From Siccirubricoccus soli (GTDB lineage Bacteria > Pseudomonadota > Alphaproteobacteria > Acetobacterales > Acetobacteraceae): DNA of 48,241 bases. Both the position numbers and the translations under genes were made by a program. The notes below the pieces were generated by a model. That model ran no database searches. It was not told the origin of the DNA and worked only from the letters and a program-made list of their open reading frames with translations. Below are positions 12,531 to 21,361 of the stretch, piece by piece. The number at the start of each line of letters is the position of its first letter. Position 1 is the stretch's first letter. The stretch lies in assembly GCF_024178315.1 (NCBI RefSeq), contig NZ_JAMZIK010000120.1:1-48241 (forward strand), read 5' to 3'.

Positions 12531-15500
12531 CAGAGGCTCGCCTCCGGCCGCACGCGCCAGAGGCGGAAGGGCATGGCGGGCTCCAGCCGCAGCCGCTGCC
12601 ACTTGCCGTGCCAGGTGAATTGGTCGCCCTGCATCAAATCCTCCGCCGCCAGCGCGGCATGGTCCGGCAGCCCCCATTCCCAGAGCGGCAGCTCGATCTC
12701 CGCCTCCTGCCCGGCGAAGGGGTCGAGGCTGACGGCGACGAGGATCACGTTGGAACGGTCGGGCATGGCTTTCCGGTAGAAGAGCACATTCGGGTTGCGG
12801 GCCTCCAGGAAACGGAGGCCGAGATGGGTCTGCAGCGCCGGATTCTGCCGGCGGATGAGGTTCAGGCGGGTGATCTCCTCCACGATGTCGCCCGGCGCAC
12901 GGTCGGGCCGGGCACGGATCTCGTATTTGTCGGAGTTGAGATACTCCTCCCGCCCCGGCAGCGGCGTCGCCTCGCAGAGCTCGAAGCCCTGCTGCATGCC
13001 CCAGAGGCCGGAGAGCGTCGTCGCCAAAGCGAGGCGGATGAGATGCGCCGGCCGCCCGCCGGTCTGCAGGAAGGGCGGGTTGATGTCCGGCGTGTTGACG
13101 AAGAAATGCGGCCGGTAGAAGTCGCGCGGCGGGCCGTCGGTCAGCTCCTCCAGATACTCGGTGATCTCGCGCTTCTCGTTCCGCCAGGTGAAGTAGGTGT
13201 AGGACTGGCTGAAGCCGATCTTGCCCAGGCGGTACATGATCTTCGGCCGGGTGAAGGCCTCCGCCAGGAAGACCGCGTCCGGGTAGCGGCCGCGCACCTC
13301 GGCGATCATCCATTCCCAGAAGGGGAAGGGCTTGGTGTGCGGGTTGTCCACGCGGAACAGCCGCACGCCCTCATGGCACCAGAACAGCACCACGTCGCGC
13401 AGCGCCAGCCACAGGTCGGGGACGGCGTCCGGCGCGTAGAAATCGACGTTGACGATGTCCTCGTACTTCTTCGGCGGGTTCTCGGCGTATTTGATGCTGC
13501 CATCGGGCCGCCAGTCGAACCAGCCCTTGTGTTCCTTCAGCCAGGGGTGGTCGGGGCTGCACTGGATGGCGAAGTCCAGCGCCAGCTCCATGCCGTGCCG
13601 CTCCGCGGCGGCGCGCAGCCGGCGGAAGCCCTCGATGCCGCCGAGTTCCGGGTGCACCGCGTCGTGGCCGCCCTCCGCGCTGCCGATGGCATAGGGGCTG
13701 CCGGGGTCGTCCGGCCCGGGGGTCAGGCTGTTGTTGCGACCCTTGCGGTTGGTCTTCCCGATCGGGTGGATGGGCGGGAAATACAGCACGTCGAAGCCCA
13801 TGCCGCGGAGATGCGGCAGGCGGCGAATCACGTCGTCGAAGGTGCCGTGGCGCTCCGTGCTGCCGCTCTGGCTGCGCGGGAAGCATTCGTACCAGCTGGC
13901 GAAGCGGGCGCCGAGCCGCTCCGCCTCCACCGGCATCTCGGCGCTGCGGCTGCGGAAGGGGCGGTCATCGGCCTCCGCCATCAGCGCCGCCGTCTGGTCC
14001 GCCAGCAGCAGGCGGATGCGCTCCGCCTCCGGCGCCGCGGCGAGCAGGGCCAGCAGGTCGCGCAGGGTCGGGCCGACGCCATCCCGCTCCCGCTCCGCCG
14101 CCGCGGCGATCAGCTGCCGCCCCTCCTCCTGCTCCAGCGCCGTGGAGAGGCCGGCGGCGTGCTTCTTGCGCAGCTCGTCGCGGAAGCTGGCATAGGCGTC
14201 GCGCCAGGCCTCCACCACGAAGAGGTGGAGCCCCACGCGCTCCAGCGGGAAGCGCGCCGTCCAGCGGTCATTGCCGAGGGGGCGCATCCGCACCTGCTGC
14301 CATTCGCGGGAATCGGCGGGACGCCAGAGCAGGGCAGCGCCGAGCTGGTCGTGGCCGTCGCAGAGGATGTCGCAGGTGACTTCCACCTCCTCCCCCACCG
14401 AGCGCTTCACCGGGAAGCGGCCGCCCTCCACGGCGGGGGCGATCGCCTCCAGCCCGATGCGCGGCGCGGCGGCGGCGGCGAGGGCCGGGTCCTTCTCGCC
14501 GGGCAGGCGGCGGCGCGGCGAGGTCCGGCGGATGGCAGGCAGCATCTCGGCCTCGAACAGCAGGGCGGCGCCGGGGGCGAGCGGCAAGGCGGCGCCGGGG
14601 GCAAGGGGGGCGGCCTCGGGCGAGAGCGGGCGGAAGCGGGCGCCCTCGGTCGGCAGGGCGGGCAGCAGGGCGCTCGCCGCCGCCTCCCGGCTGCGGAGCA
14701 AATCGGCATTGGCCAGCACCAGGCTGGCGCTGCGCGCCGCCCTTGCATCCGCCGCCTCGGCGCGCAGCAGGGCCACGGTGCCGGCGCCGGGCCCGGCCAG
14801 GGGGCGGATCTCGGCCGGGGCCAGGGGGCGCTTGGCCAGCACGGCATTGGCGGCGCGGATTTCCGCATGCAGCGCCTCGGCCGGGTGCTGCAGCAGCCGG
14901 GTCCAGTCCTCCGGCCGGTCCCGCACCGGGTCCAGCCGGCGGCGGGCGGCGAATTCGAAGCCCATGGGCAGCAGCATGCCGGCGCCGATCCCGGCGGCGA
15001 GGCGCAGCTGCCGCGCGGCGGCGCGCTCGGCCAGCTCGGGCTCCAGATCCGGCCCGCCGAGGCGGGGGCCGAAGGGCGGCTCCAGCGTGGCGATGGCCGG
15101 GGCCAGCGGGGCCAGCCGCGCCACCTCCTCCGGATACCAGCCGGCGCGGAAATCCCACCAGCCGGCGCTGTCGAACACCGCGGCGAAGCCGGCGCCGGAG
15201 AGGTTCGGCACCGCTTCCGCCGGGAGGCCGGGGGTCCAGCCGAGGAAGCGCGCGGCCGGCAGGGCAGCCGCCAGGCGGCGCCAGATGCCGGCCGGCACCC
15301 GGCCGAGGCCGAGGCAGCGGAAGCCGGCAATCCCCGCCTCCACCCAGCGGCGCAGGCGCAGCTCCCACCACTCGTAGAGCGCCTCGCCCGCGCCATCCTT
15401 CCAGCGCAGCCAGGCGACGCCCTGGGCCTCGGGCGGCAGGCGGGGGTCCGGCGGGCTGCCATCCGGGGCGTCGGTCCAGTCCGGGTGGTGGCGGGCCAGC

Positions 15501-15913
15501 ACGCCATCCGCCGCGGTGCGGTCCAGCACGAGGTCGAGATACAGGGCGAGCCCCTCCGCCCGCGCCTTGTCCGCCAGCAGGCGCAGCGTCTCCGTCATGT
15601 CTCCGGTCGAGCTCAGGACGGGATGCGGTGCGTCCGGATCGGCGATGCGGAACAGGCTGCCCTCCGTCCCCGGCGCGAAGGGCGGGGCGAGCAGCGCGCT
15701 GTCGAAGCCGAGCGTCGCGATATGGGCGAAGAGCGCGTCCCAATTCGGCAGCGCCCCGGCCAGCAGCGGGCTGACGAAATAGAGGCGCGGCACCGGCGGC
15801 CCCGCCGGCTGGGGCGGGGGCGGCGGCGGCGGGGCGGCGTCGGGGGTGGCGGGTCTGGCCGGGGCGGGGGGCTTCGGGTTCCGCTTCCTGCCCACCCCTG
15901 CTTTCGCCACCAT
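12530..15913 (-). CDS. glgE: alpha-1,4-glucan:maltose-1-phosphate maltosyltransferase GlgE with extra N-terminal pseudo-amylase domain
   Basis: 1127 residues from the ATG at 15913, preceded by GGGGGTG. Residues from about 484 to the end form a full-length GlgE: the N-terminal glucan-binding domain ([14 protein letters not shown]), [15 protein letters not shown], then [11 protein letters not shown] with nucleophile Asp856, FLAEAFTRP with acid/base Glu885 and NTPDINPPF with Asp943. The 29-residue spacing of Asp and Glu matches what I recall of characterised GlgE. GlgE transfers maltosyl units from maltose 1-phosphate to alpha-glucan. Residues about 12-40 are a proline-rich linker. Residues about 43-480 resemble a GH13 barrel whose catalytic positions are lost: [10 protein letters not shown] where GFRxD is expected, LDLVLDRTA where NH is expected. 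This part may bind glucan or organise the protein. First gene of the operon. Confidence 0.93.
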   Translation of the reverse strand: MVAKAGVGRKRNPKPPAPARPATPDAAPPPPPPPQPAGPPVPRLYFVSPLLAGALPNWDALFAHIATLGFDSALLAPPFAPGTEGSLFRIADPDAPHPVLSSTGDMTETLRLLADKARAEGLALYLDLVLDRTAADGVLARHHPDWTDAPDGSPPDPRLPPEAQGVAWLRWKDGAGEALYEWWELRLRRWVEAGIAGFRCLGLGRVPAGIWRRLAAALPAARFLGWTPGLPAEAVPNLSGAGFAAVFDSAGWWDFRAGWYPEEVARLAPLAPAIATLEPPFGPRLGGPDLEPELAERAAARQLRLAAGIGAGMLLPMGFEFAARRRLDPVRDRPEDWTRLLQHPAEALHAEIRAANAVLAKRPLAPAEIRPLAGPGAGTVALLRAEAADARAARSASLVLANADLLRSREAAASALLPALPTEGARFRPLSPEAAPLAPGAALPLAPGAALLFEAEMLPAIRRTSPRRRLPGEKDPALAAAAAPRIGLEAIAPAVEGGRFPVKRSVGEEVEVTCDILCDGHDQLGAALLWRPADSREWQQVRMRPLGNDRWTARFPLERVGLHLFVVEAWRDAYASFRDELRKKHAAGLSTALEQEEGRQLIAAAAERERDGVGPTLRDLLALLAAAPEAERIRLLLADQTAALMAEADDRPFRSRSAEMPVEAERLGARFASWYECFPRSQSGSTERHGTFDDVIRRLPHLRGMGFDVLYFPPIHPIGKTNRKGRNNSLTPGPDDPGSPYAIGSAEGGHDAVHPELGGIEGFRRLRAAAERHGMELALDFAIQCSPDHPWLKEHKGWFDWRPDGSIKYAENPPKKYEDIVNVDFYAPDAVPDLWLALRDVVLFWCHEGVRLFRVDNPHTKPFPFWEWMIAEVRGRYPDAVFLAEAFTRPKIMYRLGKIGFSQSYTYFTWRNEKREITEYLEELTDGPPRDFYRPHFFVNTPDINPPFLQTGGRPAHLIRLALATTLSGLWGMQQGFELCEATPLPGREEYLNSDKYEIRARPDRAPGDIVEEITRLNLIRRQNPALQTHLGLRFLEARNPNVLFYRKAMPDRSNVILVAVSLDPFAGQEAEIELPLWEWGLPDHAALAAEDLMQGDQFTWHGKWQRLRLEPAMPFRLWRVRPEASL

Positions 15914-16051
15914 ACGCACCCCCGTATCGAACCTGGACGTGCAACGCCGGCGAGACGGGCTTGGCTCGCCCCCCGCGCGATCACGCATGCGGGAGCAGGC
16001 GAAGCGGCTGGTATGATTCCGGCATGGCCAAGGGGAGGAGGAGCAGAGCGC

Positions 16052-16243
16052 ATGCTGGACACCGAGAGATTCGACCCCGCCGCCCATGTCGCCGCCGCCG
16101 CGCCGGCGGTGGGGCTGGCGCTGGACGCGACGCGGCAGGCGCGCGTCGCCGCCGCCCTGGCGCTGGTGGTGCGCATCGCCGGCCCGGCCCTGGCCGTGGA
16201 CCTGCCGGTGGAGGCGGAGCCGGCGCCGGTGTTCCGGCCATGA
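16052..16243 (+). CDS. AtzG/HpxX-like small amidohydrolase partner (DUF4089)
   Basis: 63 residues, preceded by a strong purine-rich ribosome site (GGGGAGGAGGAG). The sequence [19 protein letters not shown] and [20 protein letters not shown] matches the DUF4089/AtzG-like family: short helical proteins that resemble GatC and bind the amidase encoded next door. In Pseudomonas ADP, AtzG is of similar size and is needed for soluble, active AtzE, the 1-carboxybiuret hydrolase. The related HpxX partners an oxalurate amidohydrolase in Klebsiella. Here the stop codon overlaps the downstream start (ATGA), so the pair is translationally coupled. There is no cyanurate or purine pathway gene nearby to tell which substrate is used. 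Confidence 0.8.
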   Translation: MLDTERFDPAAHVAAAAPAVGLALDATRQARVAAALALVVRIAGPALAVDLPVEAEPAPVFRP

Positions 16244-17625
16244 TGGCGCTGGAGATCGCCGCCCGGGTCCGCGCCGGGGAGATGACAGCGGTGGCGGTGG
16301 CGGAGGCGGCGCTGGCGCGGATCGCGGCGGCGAACCCGCGAGCGAACGCCTTCACCACCGTGCTCAGCGAGCGGGCATTGGCCGAGGCCGCTGCCGTGGA
16401 TGCGCGCATCGCCGCCGGGGAGGACCCCGGGAGGCTGGCCGGCGTGCCCTATGCGGCGAAGAACCTGTTCGACCTCAAGGGCATCCCGACCACGGCGGGT
16501 AGCCGCGTCCGCAAATCCGCCCCACCCGCCGCGCGCGACGCCTTCCTGGTGCGGCAGCTCTCGGCGGCGGGCGCGGTGTGCCTGGGCGCGCTGAACATGG
16601 ACGAGTTCGCCTATGGCTTCACCACCGAGAACAGCCATGACGGGCCGGCGCGCAACCCGCATGACCTGACGCGCATCGCCGGCGGCTCCTCCGGCGGCTC
16701 CGGCGCCGCGGTGGCGGCGGGGCTGGTGCCGATCACGCTCGGGACGGACACCAACGGCTCGATCCGCGTCCCCGCCTCATTGAACGGCATCTTCGGGGTG
16801 AAGCCGAGCTACGGGCGGCTCTCCCGCCACGGCGCCTTTCCCTTCGTCTTCTCGCTGGATCATGTCGGGCCCTTCGCCCGCAGCGTGGCGGATCTCGCCG
16901 CGGCCTATGACGCGCTGCAGGGGCTCGACCCGGAGGACAGGGCGCAGGCACCGATGCCGCCGCATGCGGTGACGCCGGGGCTGGCGGCGGGCGCCCAGGG
17001 GCTGCGGGTGGCGAGGCTCGGCGGCTGGTTCGGGCGGCAGCAATCCGATGCGGCGCGCGACGCGGTGGCGGCGGTGGCGGCGGCGCTCAACGCCAGCGCG
17101 ACGGTGGAGTGGGAGATGGCGGAGGCGGCGCGGGCGGCGGCCTTCCTCATCACCAGCGCGGAGGGCGGTGCGCTGCACCTGCCGACGCTGCGCACCCGGC
17201 TGGAGGAGTACGAACCGCTGATCCAGGACCGGCTGCTGGCCGGCGCGCTGCTGCCGGCGGCCTGGGTGAACCACGCGCAGCGGGTGCGGGCAGTGGCGCG
17301 GGACAGCATGGCGGCGCTGCTGGAAGATTGGGACGTGCTGCTGGCGCCGGCCACGCCGGTGACGGCGACGCCGATCGGGCAGGAGATGCTGGAACTGGAC
17401 GGCGTCGAGGTGCCGCTGCGGCCCTCCATGGGGCTGTTCACCCAGCCGATCTCCTGTCTCGGCCTGCCGGTGGTGACGGTACCGGTGCCGAAGGCGGATG
17501 GAAGGCTGCCGATCGGCGTGCAGCTCATCGGCAAGCCCTGGACGGAAGCGCTGCTGTTCCGCGCGGCGGCGGCGCTGGAAGCGCGGGGCGTGGTGGCAGC
17601 GCCGGTGGCGGAAGGGTTTGGCTGA
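16240..17625 (+). CDS. AtzE/HpxY-family amidohydrolase (amidase signature)
   Basis: 461 residues; the first of two tandem ATG codons overlaps the stop of the small upstream gene. Amidase-signature motifs are intact: [14 protein letters not shown] (catalytic Lys), [16 protein letters not shown] (the serines of the Ser-cisSer-Lys triad) and [37 protein letters not shown] is characteristic of the GatA/AtzE branch. With the AtzG-like partner, the likely reaction is hydrolysis of a small amide such as 1-carboxybiuret or oxalurate, releasing ammonia for nitrogen supply. The pair is not GatCA, because the partner lacks typical GatC length and there is no gatB. The end lies directly against the hairpins shared with convergent radC. 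Confidence 0.88.
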   Translation: MMALEIAARVRAGEMTAVAVAEAALARIAAANPRANAFTTVLSERALAEAAAVDARIAAGEDPGRLAGVPYAAKNLFDLKGIPTTAGSRVRKSAPPAARDAFLVRQLSAAGAVCLGALNMDEFAYGFTTENSHDGPARNPHDLTRIAGGSSGGSGAAVAAGLVPITLGTDTNGSIRVPASLNGIFGVKPSYGRLSRHGAFPFVFSLDHVGPFARSVADLAAAYDALQGLDPEDRAQAPMPPHAVTPGLAAGAQGLRVARLGGWFGRQQSDAARDAVAAVAAALNASATVEWEMAEAARAAAFLITSAEGGALHLPTLRTRLEEYEPLIQDRLLAGALLPAAWVNHAQRVRAVARDSMAALLEDWDVLLAPATPVTATPIGQEMLELDGVEVPLRPSMGLFTQPISCLGLPVVTVPVPKADGRLPIGVQLIGKPWTEALLFRAAAALEARGVVAAPVAEGFG

Positions 17626-17667
17626 CAGGGGGCGCTGCCCCCTGCCGGGACCCGGGGCAGCGCCCCG
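17626..17667. terminator. double-hairpin bidirectional terminator, copy C (inverted, short)
   Basis: Between convergent atzE and radC. Stem 17626-17644 has 8 pairs with loop GCT, the complement of the AGC loop in the second hairpin of copies A and B, so this copy is inverted. A second stem, 17653-17667, has 6 pairs and loop AGC. The first starts on the base after the atzE stop; the second ends two bases before the radC stop codon. Confidence 0.6.
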
Positions 17668-17668
17668 C

Positions 17669-18511
17669 CTACAACAACCCCTCCCGCCGGAAGGAAAGCT
17701 GGCGGCCATTGCCGACGATCAGGTGGTCGTGGACGACGATGCCGAAGACCGAGGCCGCCTGCTTGATCTCCTGCGTCATCTCGATATCGGCGCGCGACGG
17801 CGTCGGGTCGCCGCTCGGGTGGTTATGGACCAGGATGAGCGCGGTGCTCTGCAGTTCCAGCGCGCGCTTCACCACCTCCCGCGGATAGACCGGGGTGTGG
17901 TTCACCGTGCCGCGGGCCTGGGCCTCGTCGGCGATCAGGCGGTTGCGGGTATCCAGGTAGAGCACGTGCACATGCTCCACCTTCTGGCGGGAGAGGGTCG
18001 CGGTCAGGTAGTCGATCAGCCGGTCCCAGGAGTTCAGCACGGGCTGGTCGATCACCTCCGCCCGCGCCAGGCGGAGCGCCGCGCCCTGCACCGCCTTCAG
18101 CGCGGCGACGCCCGCCTCCCCGAGGCCGTCCACGCCGAGCAATTCCGGCGGCGAGGCGGCGATGGCATTGGCGAAGCTGCCGAAGCGCGCCAGCAGCGCC
18201 CGGGCGATGGGCTTGGTGTCCCGCCGCGGCAGGGCGAGGAACAGCACCAGTTCCAGTAATTCATGGTCCAGCAGCGCATCCGGCCCGTGCGAGAGCAGCC
18301 GCTGCCGCACCCGCGCCCGGTGGCCGAGATGGCCGGGGGGGGGCACCTCCGGGGCCTGCGCCGCCGGCAGAGGCGGGCGGCGGCGCGGTGCGGCGGTGCT
18401 TTGCTGGCTCTCCAGGGCGAGGGCAGGCTGGAAGCCGGCAGGGGCTTCCGCGAGGCCAGACTCCACGGCGCGCTTGGCCGCGGGCGGGGGAGGAGCGACG
18501 TCTTGGCGCAT
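17669..18511 (-). CDS. radC: RadC family JAB-domain protein
   Basis: 280 residues with AAGGA upstream of the ATG at 18511. Residues 1 to about 60 form an alanine- and proline-rich extension. A helix-hairpin-helix part follows (DALLDHELLELVLFLALPRR, LLGVDGLGEAGVAALKAV), then the MPN/JAB metal-binding domain with EHVHVLYLDTRNRL and LVHNHPSGDPTPSRADI, the His-x-His...Asp zinc motif. RadC was once linked to DNA repair, but its role is unclear; homologues are implicated in recombination or competence. All expected metal ligands are present. The gene is convergent with atzE, and a 663-base gene-poor stretch lies upstream. The long N-terminus is the only oddity. Confidence 0.93.
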   Translation of the reverse strand: MRQDVAPPPPAAKRAVESGLAEAPAGFQPALALESQQSTAAPRRRPPLPAAQAPEVPPPGHLGHRARVRQRLLSHGPDALLDHELLELVLFLALPRRDTKPIARALLARFGSFANAIAASPPELLGVDGLGEAGVAALKAVQGAALRLARAEVIDQPVLNSWDRLIDYLTATLSRQKVEHVHVLYLDTRNRLIADEAQARGTVNHTPVYPREVVKRALELQSTALILVHNHPSGDPTPSRADIEMTQEIKQAASVFGIVVHDHLIVGNGRQLSFRREGLL

Positions 18512-19174
18512 GTCTCATCCTTCTGACGGAATGAGTGTAGGCACGCGCGACGTCTTTACCAGGGGTTGCAAGGGACATGCGCCGGTTGCGCGTTGCCGCC
18601 GACCGGGCCGTGCCGGGAAGCGCCGGAGCGGGGCCAGGGCGTTCTGAACAAAGGATTTTTGGGCGTGGGATGGGCCTTCGGCCGGGCCAGCGCCGCCGTC
18701 CGCCGCCCCCGGCCGCGCGCATCGGGCGATGCATCGACGCCGCACTGTGCCCAAAATGCCACAAGCCAGGGGAGCAGCCAGAGCCGCGCCCCCGCCGCCT
18801 GGGCGAGCCTCAGCGGGACAATACCCGGCCGGGGAGGCGCTGCGGCAGCAGGGCAGAGCCACCCGCTACCGGCAGCCCAGTGAGGCCGAGGGAGACAACC
18901 GCACCGCCCGCATCAGGCCCGGCCGGGCCGTTCCCCTTCGGCGCCGCGCATGGTCGGAGGCCGGGGCCGAGCACGCCGGCACGGCAACGCTGGAGCTGGA
19001 CCAGGGGCGGCCAGCAGCGGCGCCAGGGTCCTCGCCGCCGCGAATGTGCCACACATCCATGTATGCAGCGGCGCATGGCCAGCCTGGCGCCGCCGGCAGA
19101 ACCCGCGGCAAGCGAGGCCGAGGCGCGCTGCCGCGTGGCGGGAACGGGCCGGGGCGACGCCCACCCGCCCCCGC
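18512..19174. other. 663-base intergenic stretch with no supported gene
   Basis: No frame here on either strand resembles a known family. Short open frames overlap one another in several frames, as expected from GC bias, and none has a convincing ribosome site. I looked for tRNA, RNase P RNA, SRP RNA and tmRNA signatures and saw none. An A/T-rich patch at 18647-18661 (ACAAAGGATTTTTGG) stands out but has no stem before it. It may be decayed coding sequence; the minus-strand frame around 18556-18850 is locally hydrophobic, but this is not enough to call a gene. Confidence 0.5.
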
Positions 19175-19981
19175 TCAGGCGGCGTAGGGCGGACGGTGCA
19201 GACCGGCGGGGGAGAGGGTGAAGACCTCGCAGCCCGTTTCCGTCACCCCGACCATGTGCTCGAACTGGGCGGAGAGGCTGCGGTCGCGGGTCACCGCGGT
19301 CCAGCCATCGTCGAGGATCTTCACCTCCGGCCGGCCGGTATTCACCATCGGCTCGATGGTGAAGAACATGCCGGGGCGCAGCACGGGCCCTTCCCCCGGC
19401 CGGCCGAAATGCAGCACGTTCGGCGGCTCGTGGAAGCGGCGGCCGATGCCGTGGCCGCAGAAATCCCGCACCACGCTGAAGCGGTGCCGCTCCACGAAGC
19501 GCTGGATGGCGTGGCCGATATCGCCGAGCGTCGCCCCCGGCTTCACCGCCGCGACGCCGAGCAGCAGGCTCTCATAGGTCACGTCCAGCAGCAGCCGCGC
19601 CTTGGTGCTGGGCTGGCCGGCCACGTACATCCGGCTGGTGTCGCCGTGCCAGCCATCCAGGATGACGGTGATGTCGATGTTGAGGATGTCGCCCTCGGCC
19701 AGCACCCGGTCCCCGGGGATGCCGTGGCAGACCACGTGGTTGATGGAGATGCAGGTGGATTTCGGATAGCCGCGATAGCCGAGCGGCGCCGGCACCGCCC
19801 CATGCGCCACGATGTATTCGTGACAGATGCGATCCAGCTCCTCCGTCGCCACGCCCGGGCGGACATGCGGCGTGATCATGTCGAGGGTGGCGGCGGCCAG
19901 CTGCCCCGCTGCGCGCATGCCCGCGAAATCCTCGGGGGCGTGGATGGTGATGCGGCGCGCGTCGCCGGCGTGTTGCTCCAT
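19175..19981 (-). CDS. map: type I methionine aminopeptidase
   Basis: 268 residues from the ATG at 19981; the frame is open further upstream but the extra part is unlike the family. The pita-bread fold is recognisable: SINHVVCHGIPGDRVLAEGD, NIDITVILDGWHGDTSRMYV (two metal-binding Asp), FCGHGIGRRFHEPPNV (His), FFTIEPMVNTG (Glu) and QFEHMVGVTETG (Glu), giving the full set of five ligands. It removes the initiator methionine from nascent proteins when the second residue is small. The gene appears to stand alone, downstream of the patatin-like gene with a 91-base gap. Confidence 0.95.
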   Translation of the reverse strand: MEQHAGDARRITIHAPEDFAGMRAAGQLAAATLDMITPHVRPGVATEELDRICHEYIVAHGAVPAPLGYRGYPKSTCISINHVVCHGIPGDRVLAEGDILNIDITVILDGWHGDTSRMYVAGQPSTKARLLLDVTYESLLLGVAAVKPGATLGDIGHAIQRFVERHRFSVVRDFCGHGIGRRFHEPPNVLHFGRPGEGPVLRPGMFFTIEPMVNTGRPEVKILDDGWTAVTRDRSLSAQFEHMVGVTETGCEVFTLSPAGLHRPPYAA

Positions 19982-20072
19982 GGTCGGACCGAATGTCTCT
20001 GGGTAATGCCTCTCCAAGATGCGCCGCGGGGGGGCCGGGTGCAAGGCTTGGCGCTGATTTGGCCAGGCCGGG

Positions 20073-21131
20073 CTACAGGTAGCGCTGGATGTCCAGCGTG
20101 CTTTCCCGCCCGATGGCGGCGAAATGGTCCGCCAGGAAGCGGTCCGCCGCTTCCCGCCCATAGGCCTTCAGCGTCTGCAGGAACTCCCAATCCCCGTTCA
20201 GCTTGGTCGAGAGCTTGAACTCCCGCATCCGCGCCTCGTCCTCGATGACATGCAGGAAGAGGCGGCGGTAGCGCGGCTGCTCCAGCCGTCCGGCATCCAG
20301 CAACCGCTGCACGAAGTCGATCGCCCGCATCTCCGCCATCAGACTGGCATTGAAGCTGATCTCGTTCAGCCGGTTCATGATGTCCGACGGCGTGGTGGGC
20401 AGCTCCTCCCGCAGGATGGCGTTGATCTGCACCACTACGATGTCGGGCGCCCCCCGCTCGTGATACAGCGGCCAGAGGGCGGGGTTGCCGAGATAGCCGC
20501 CATCCCAGTAGGGCTCGCCCTCGATCTCCACCGCGCGGAACACATTGGGCAGGCAGGCGGAGGCGAGGATGACGTCGGTCGTCACCTCCGCCCGGCCGAA
20601 GACCCGCGGCTTGCCGGTACGGACATTGGTGGCGGAGATGAAGAGGCGGATCGCCTTGGCGTCCTGCTTCAGCCGCGCCTCGTCGAGGTTCTCCGAAATC
20701 ACCTGGCGCAGCGGGTTGAACTCCGCCAGCAGCGGATTGAGGTGGTAGGGGGAGAAGACGCGGGAAAGCGTCTCGAAGGTCTGGTAGGCCACCGAATAGG
20801 TCAGGTCATGGCCCCAGAGCGCCTTCTCCCAGGGCGTATTGCGCAAGGGGCTGAAGGCGAGGCGCAGCGCCACGTCGTTCCACAGCTTGTTCAGCGCGTC
20901 GATCGCCCCCTGCCGGCCGCCGGCGGCGAGCCCCTGCACCAGGATGGCGGCGTTGATGCCGCCGGCCGAGGTGCCGGAGACCGCATCCACCGCCAGCCGC
21001 TCATCCTCCAGCAGCCGCTCCAGCACCCCCCAGGTGAAGGCGCCATGCGTGCCGCCGCCCTGCAGGGCGAGGTTGATCTTCTTCGGCGCCACCGGCCGCG
21101 CGACCGCCGGCGCCCCCTGCCCTTCAGCCAT
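20073..21131 (-). CDS. patatin-like phospholipase family protein
   Basis: 352 residues. NLALQGGGTHGAFTWGVLE is the glycine-rich oxyanion-hole motif, VSGTSAGGINAAIL contains the GxSxG nucleophile serine, and YWDGGYLGNPALWPL has the DGG dyad aspartate. The catalytic Ser-Asp dyad of patatins is complete. Such enzymes hydrolyse acyl esters of phospholipids or neutral lipids. In bacteria that store polyhydroxyalkanoate, patatin-like proteins are also linked to granules, and a 3-hydroxybutyrate dehydrogenase gene follows upstream on the same strand; that connection is a guess. No signal peptide or membrane helix is evident, so a cytoplasmic or peripheral location is likely. Confidence 0.9.
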   Translation of the reverse strand: MAEGQGAPAVARPVAPKKINLALQGGGTHGAFTWGVLERLLEDERLAVDAVSGTSAGGINAAILVQGLAAGGRQGAIDALNKLWNDVALRLAFSPLRNTPWEKALWGHDLTYSVAYQTFETLSRVFSPYHLNPLLAEFNPLRQVISENLDEARLKQDAKAIRLFISATNVRTGKPRVFGRAEVTTDVILASACLPNVFRAVEIEGEPYWDGGYLGNPALWPLYHERGAPDIVVVQINAILREELPTTPSDIMNRLNEISFNASLMAEMRAIDFVQRLLDAGRLEQPRYRRLFLHVIEDEARMREFKLSTKLNGDWEFLQTLKAYGREAADRFLADHFAAIGRESTLDIQRYL

Positions 21132-21164
21132 GCAGCACGCCCATCAGAACCGGCCTACCCGTTG

Positions 21165-21260
21165 CCCCCCGCGGCTTGGCCGCGGCAGGCCGTGCGAAGC
21201 CTCGGGAGCACGGCGCTTCCGGGGCCTCCACGGCGCCGCGCAGCGGCTTCCCGGGGATCT
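21165..21260 (+). repeat. gene-3'-end two-hairpin element, copy D
   Basis: A roughly 95-base intergenic element with a CG-rich first hairpin (CCGCGGCTTGGCCGCGG), the spacer words CGTGCGAAGCCTCGGG and CTTCCGGGGCC, a second weaker hairpin around GCCGCGCAGCGGC, and an ending GGGGATCT. The same order of blocks recurs at 36474-36560, 36682-36777, 41082-41175 and 45242-45345. Here a second palindrome, 21261-21300, lies between it and the bdhA stop codon. Confidence 0.6.
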
Positions 21261-21300
21261 AGAGCGTTTTCGGTTTACATGCGTTCACCGAAAACGCTCT
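21261..21300. repeat. AGAGCGTTTTCGGT palindromic intergenic repeat
   Basis: Perfect 14-base inverted repeat, AGAGCGTTTTCGGT at 21261-21274 and its complement at 21287-21300, around a 12-base loop. Its A/T content is far above its surroundings. Palindromes with an AGAGC(G/A)TTTTC arm are familiar as dispersed intergenic repeats in alphaproteobacteria. A further imperfect stem, with AGCAGAT and CGCC against GGCG and ATCTGCT, spans about 21318-21362 and reaches the bdhA stop codon. Probable terminator or REP-type element downstream of bdhA. Confidence 0.65.
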
Positions 21301-21361
21301 ACGCCTGTGTTTGCATAGCAGATTCACGCCTTCGGGCGATGCCGCCCTACGGCGATCTGCT

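Noticed and set aside
12608-16243. Very long open frames opposite real genes, such as 12608-16243 and 9714-12779 on the plus strand
   Set aside because: They are antisense to the glgE and treS genes, have no family resemblance, and are what strong third-position GC bias produces. Only the last 63 codons of 12608-16243 (the AtzG-like gene) are real.
16240-17625. Calling the amidase GatA of the Glu-tRNA(Gln) amidotransferase
   Set aside because: The small partner fits DUF4089 rather than GatC, gatB is absent, and the coupled pair matches AtzG/AtzE or HpxX/HpxY.
18512-19174. A structural RNA gene in the 663-base gap
   Set aside because: None of the conserved segments of RNase P RNA, SRP RNA, tmRNA or tRNA could be found on either strand.
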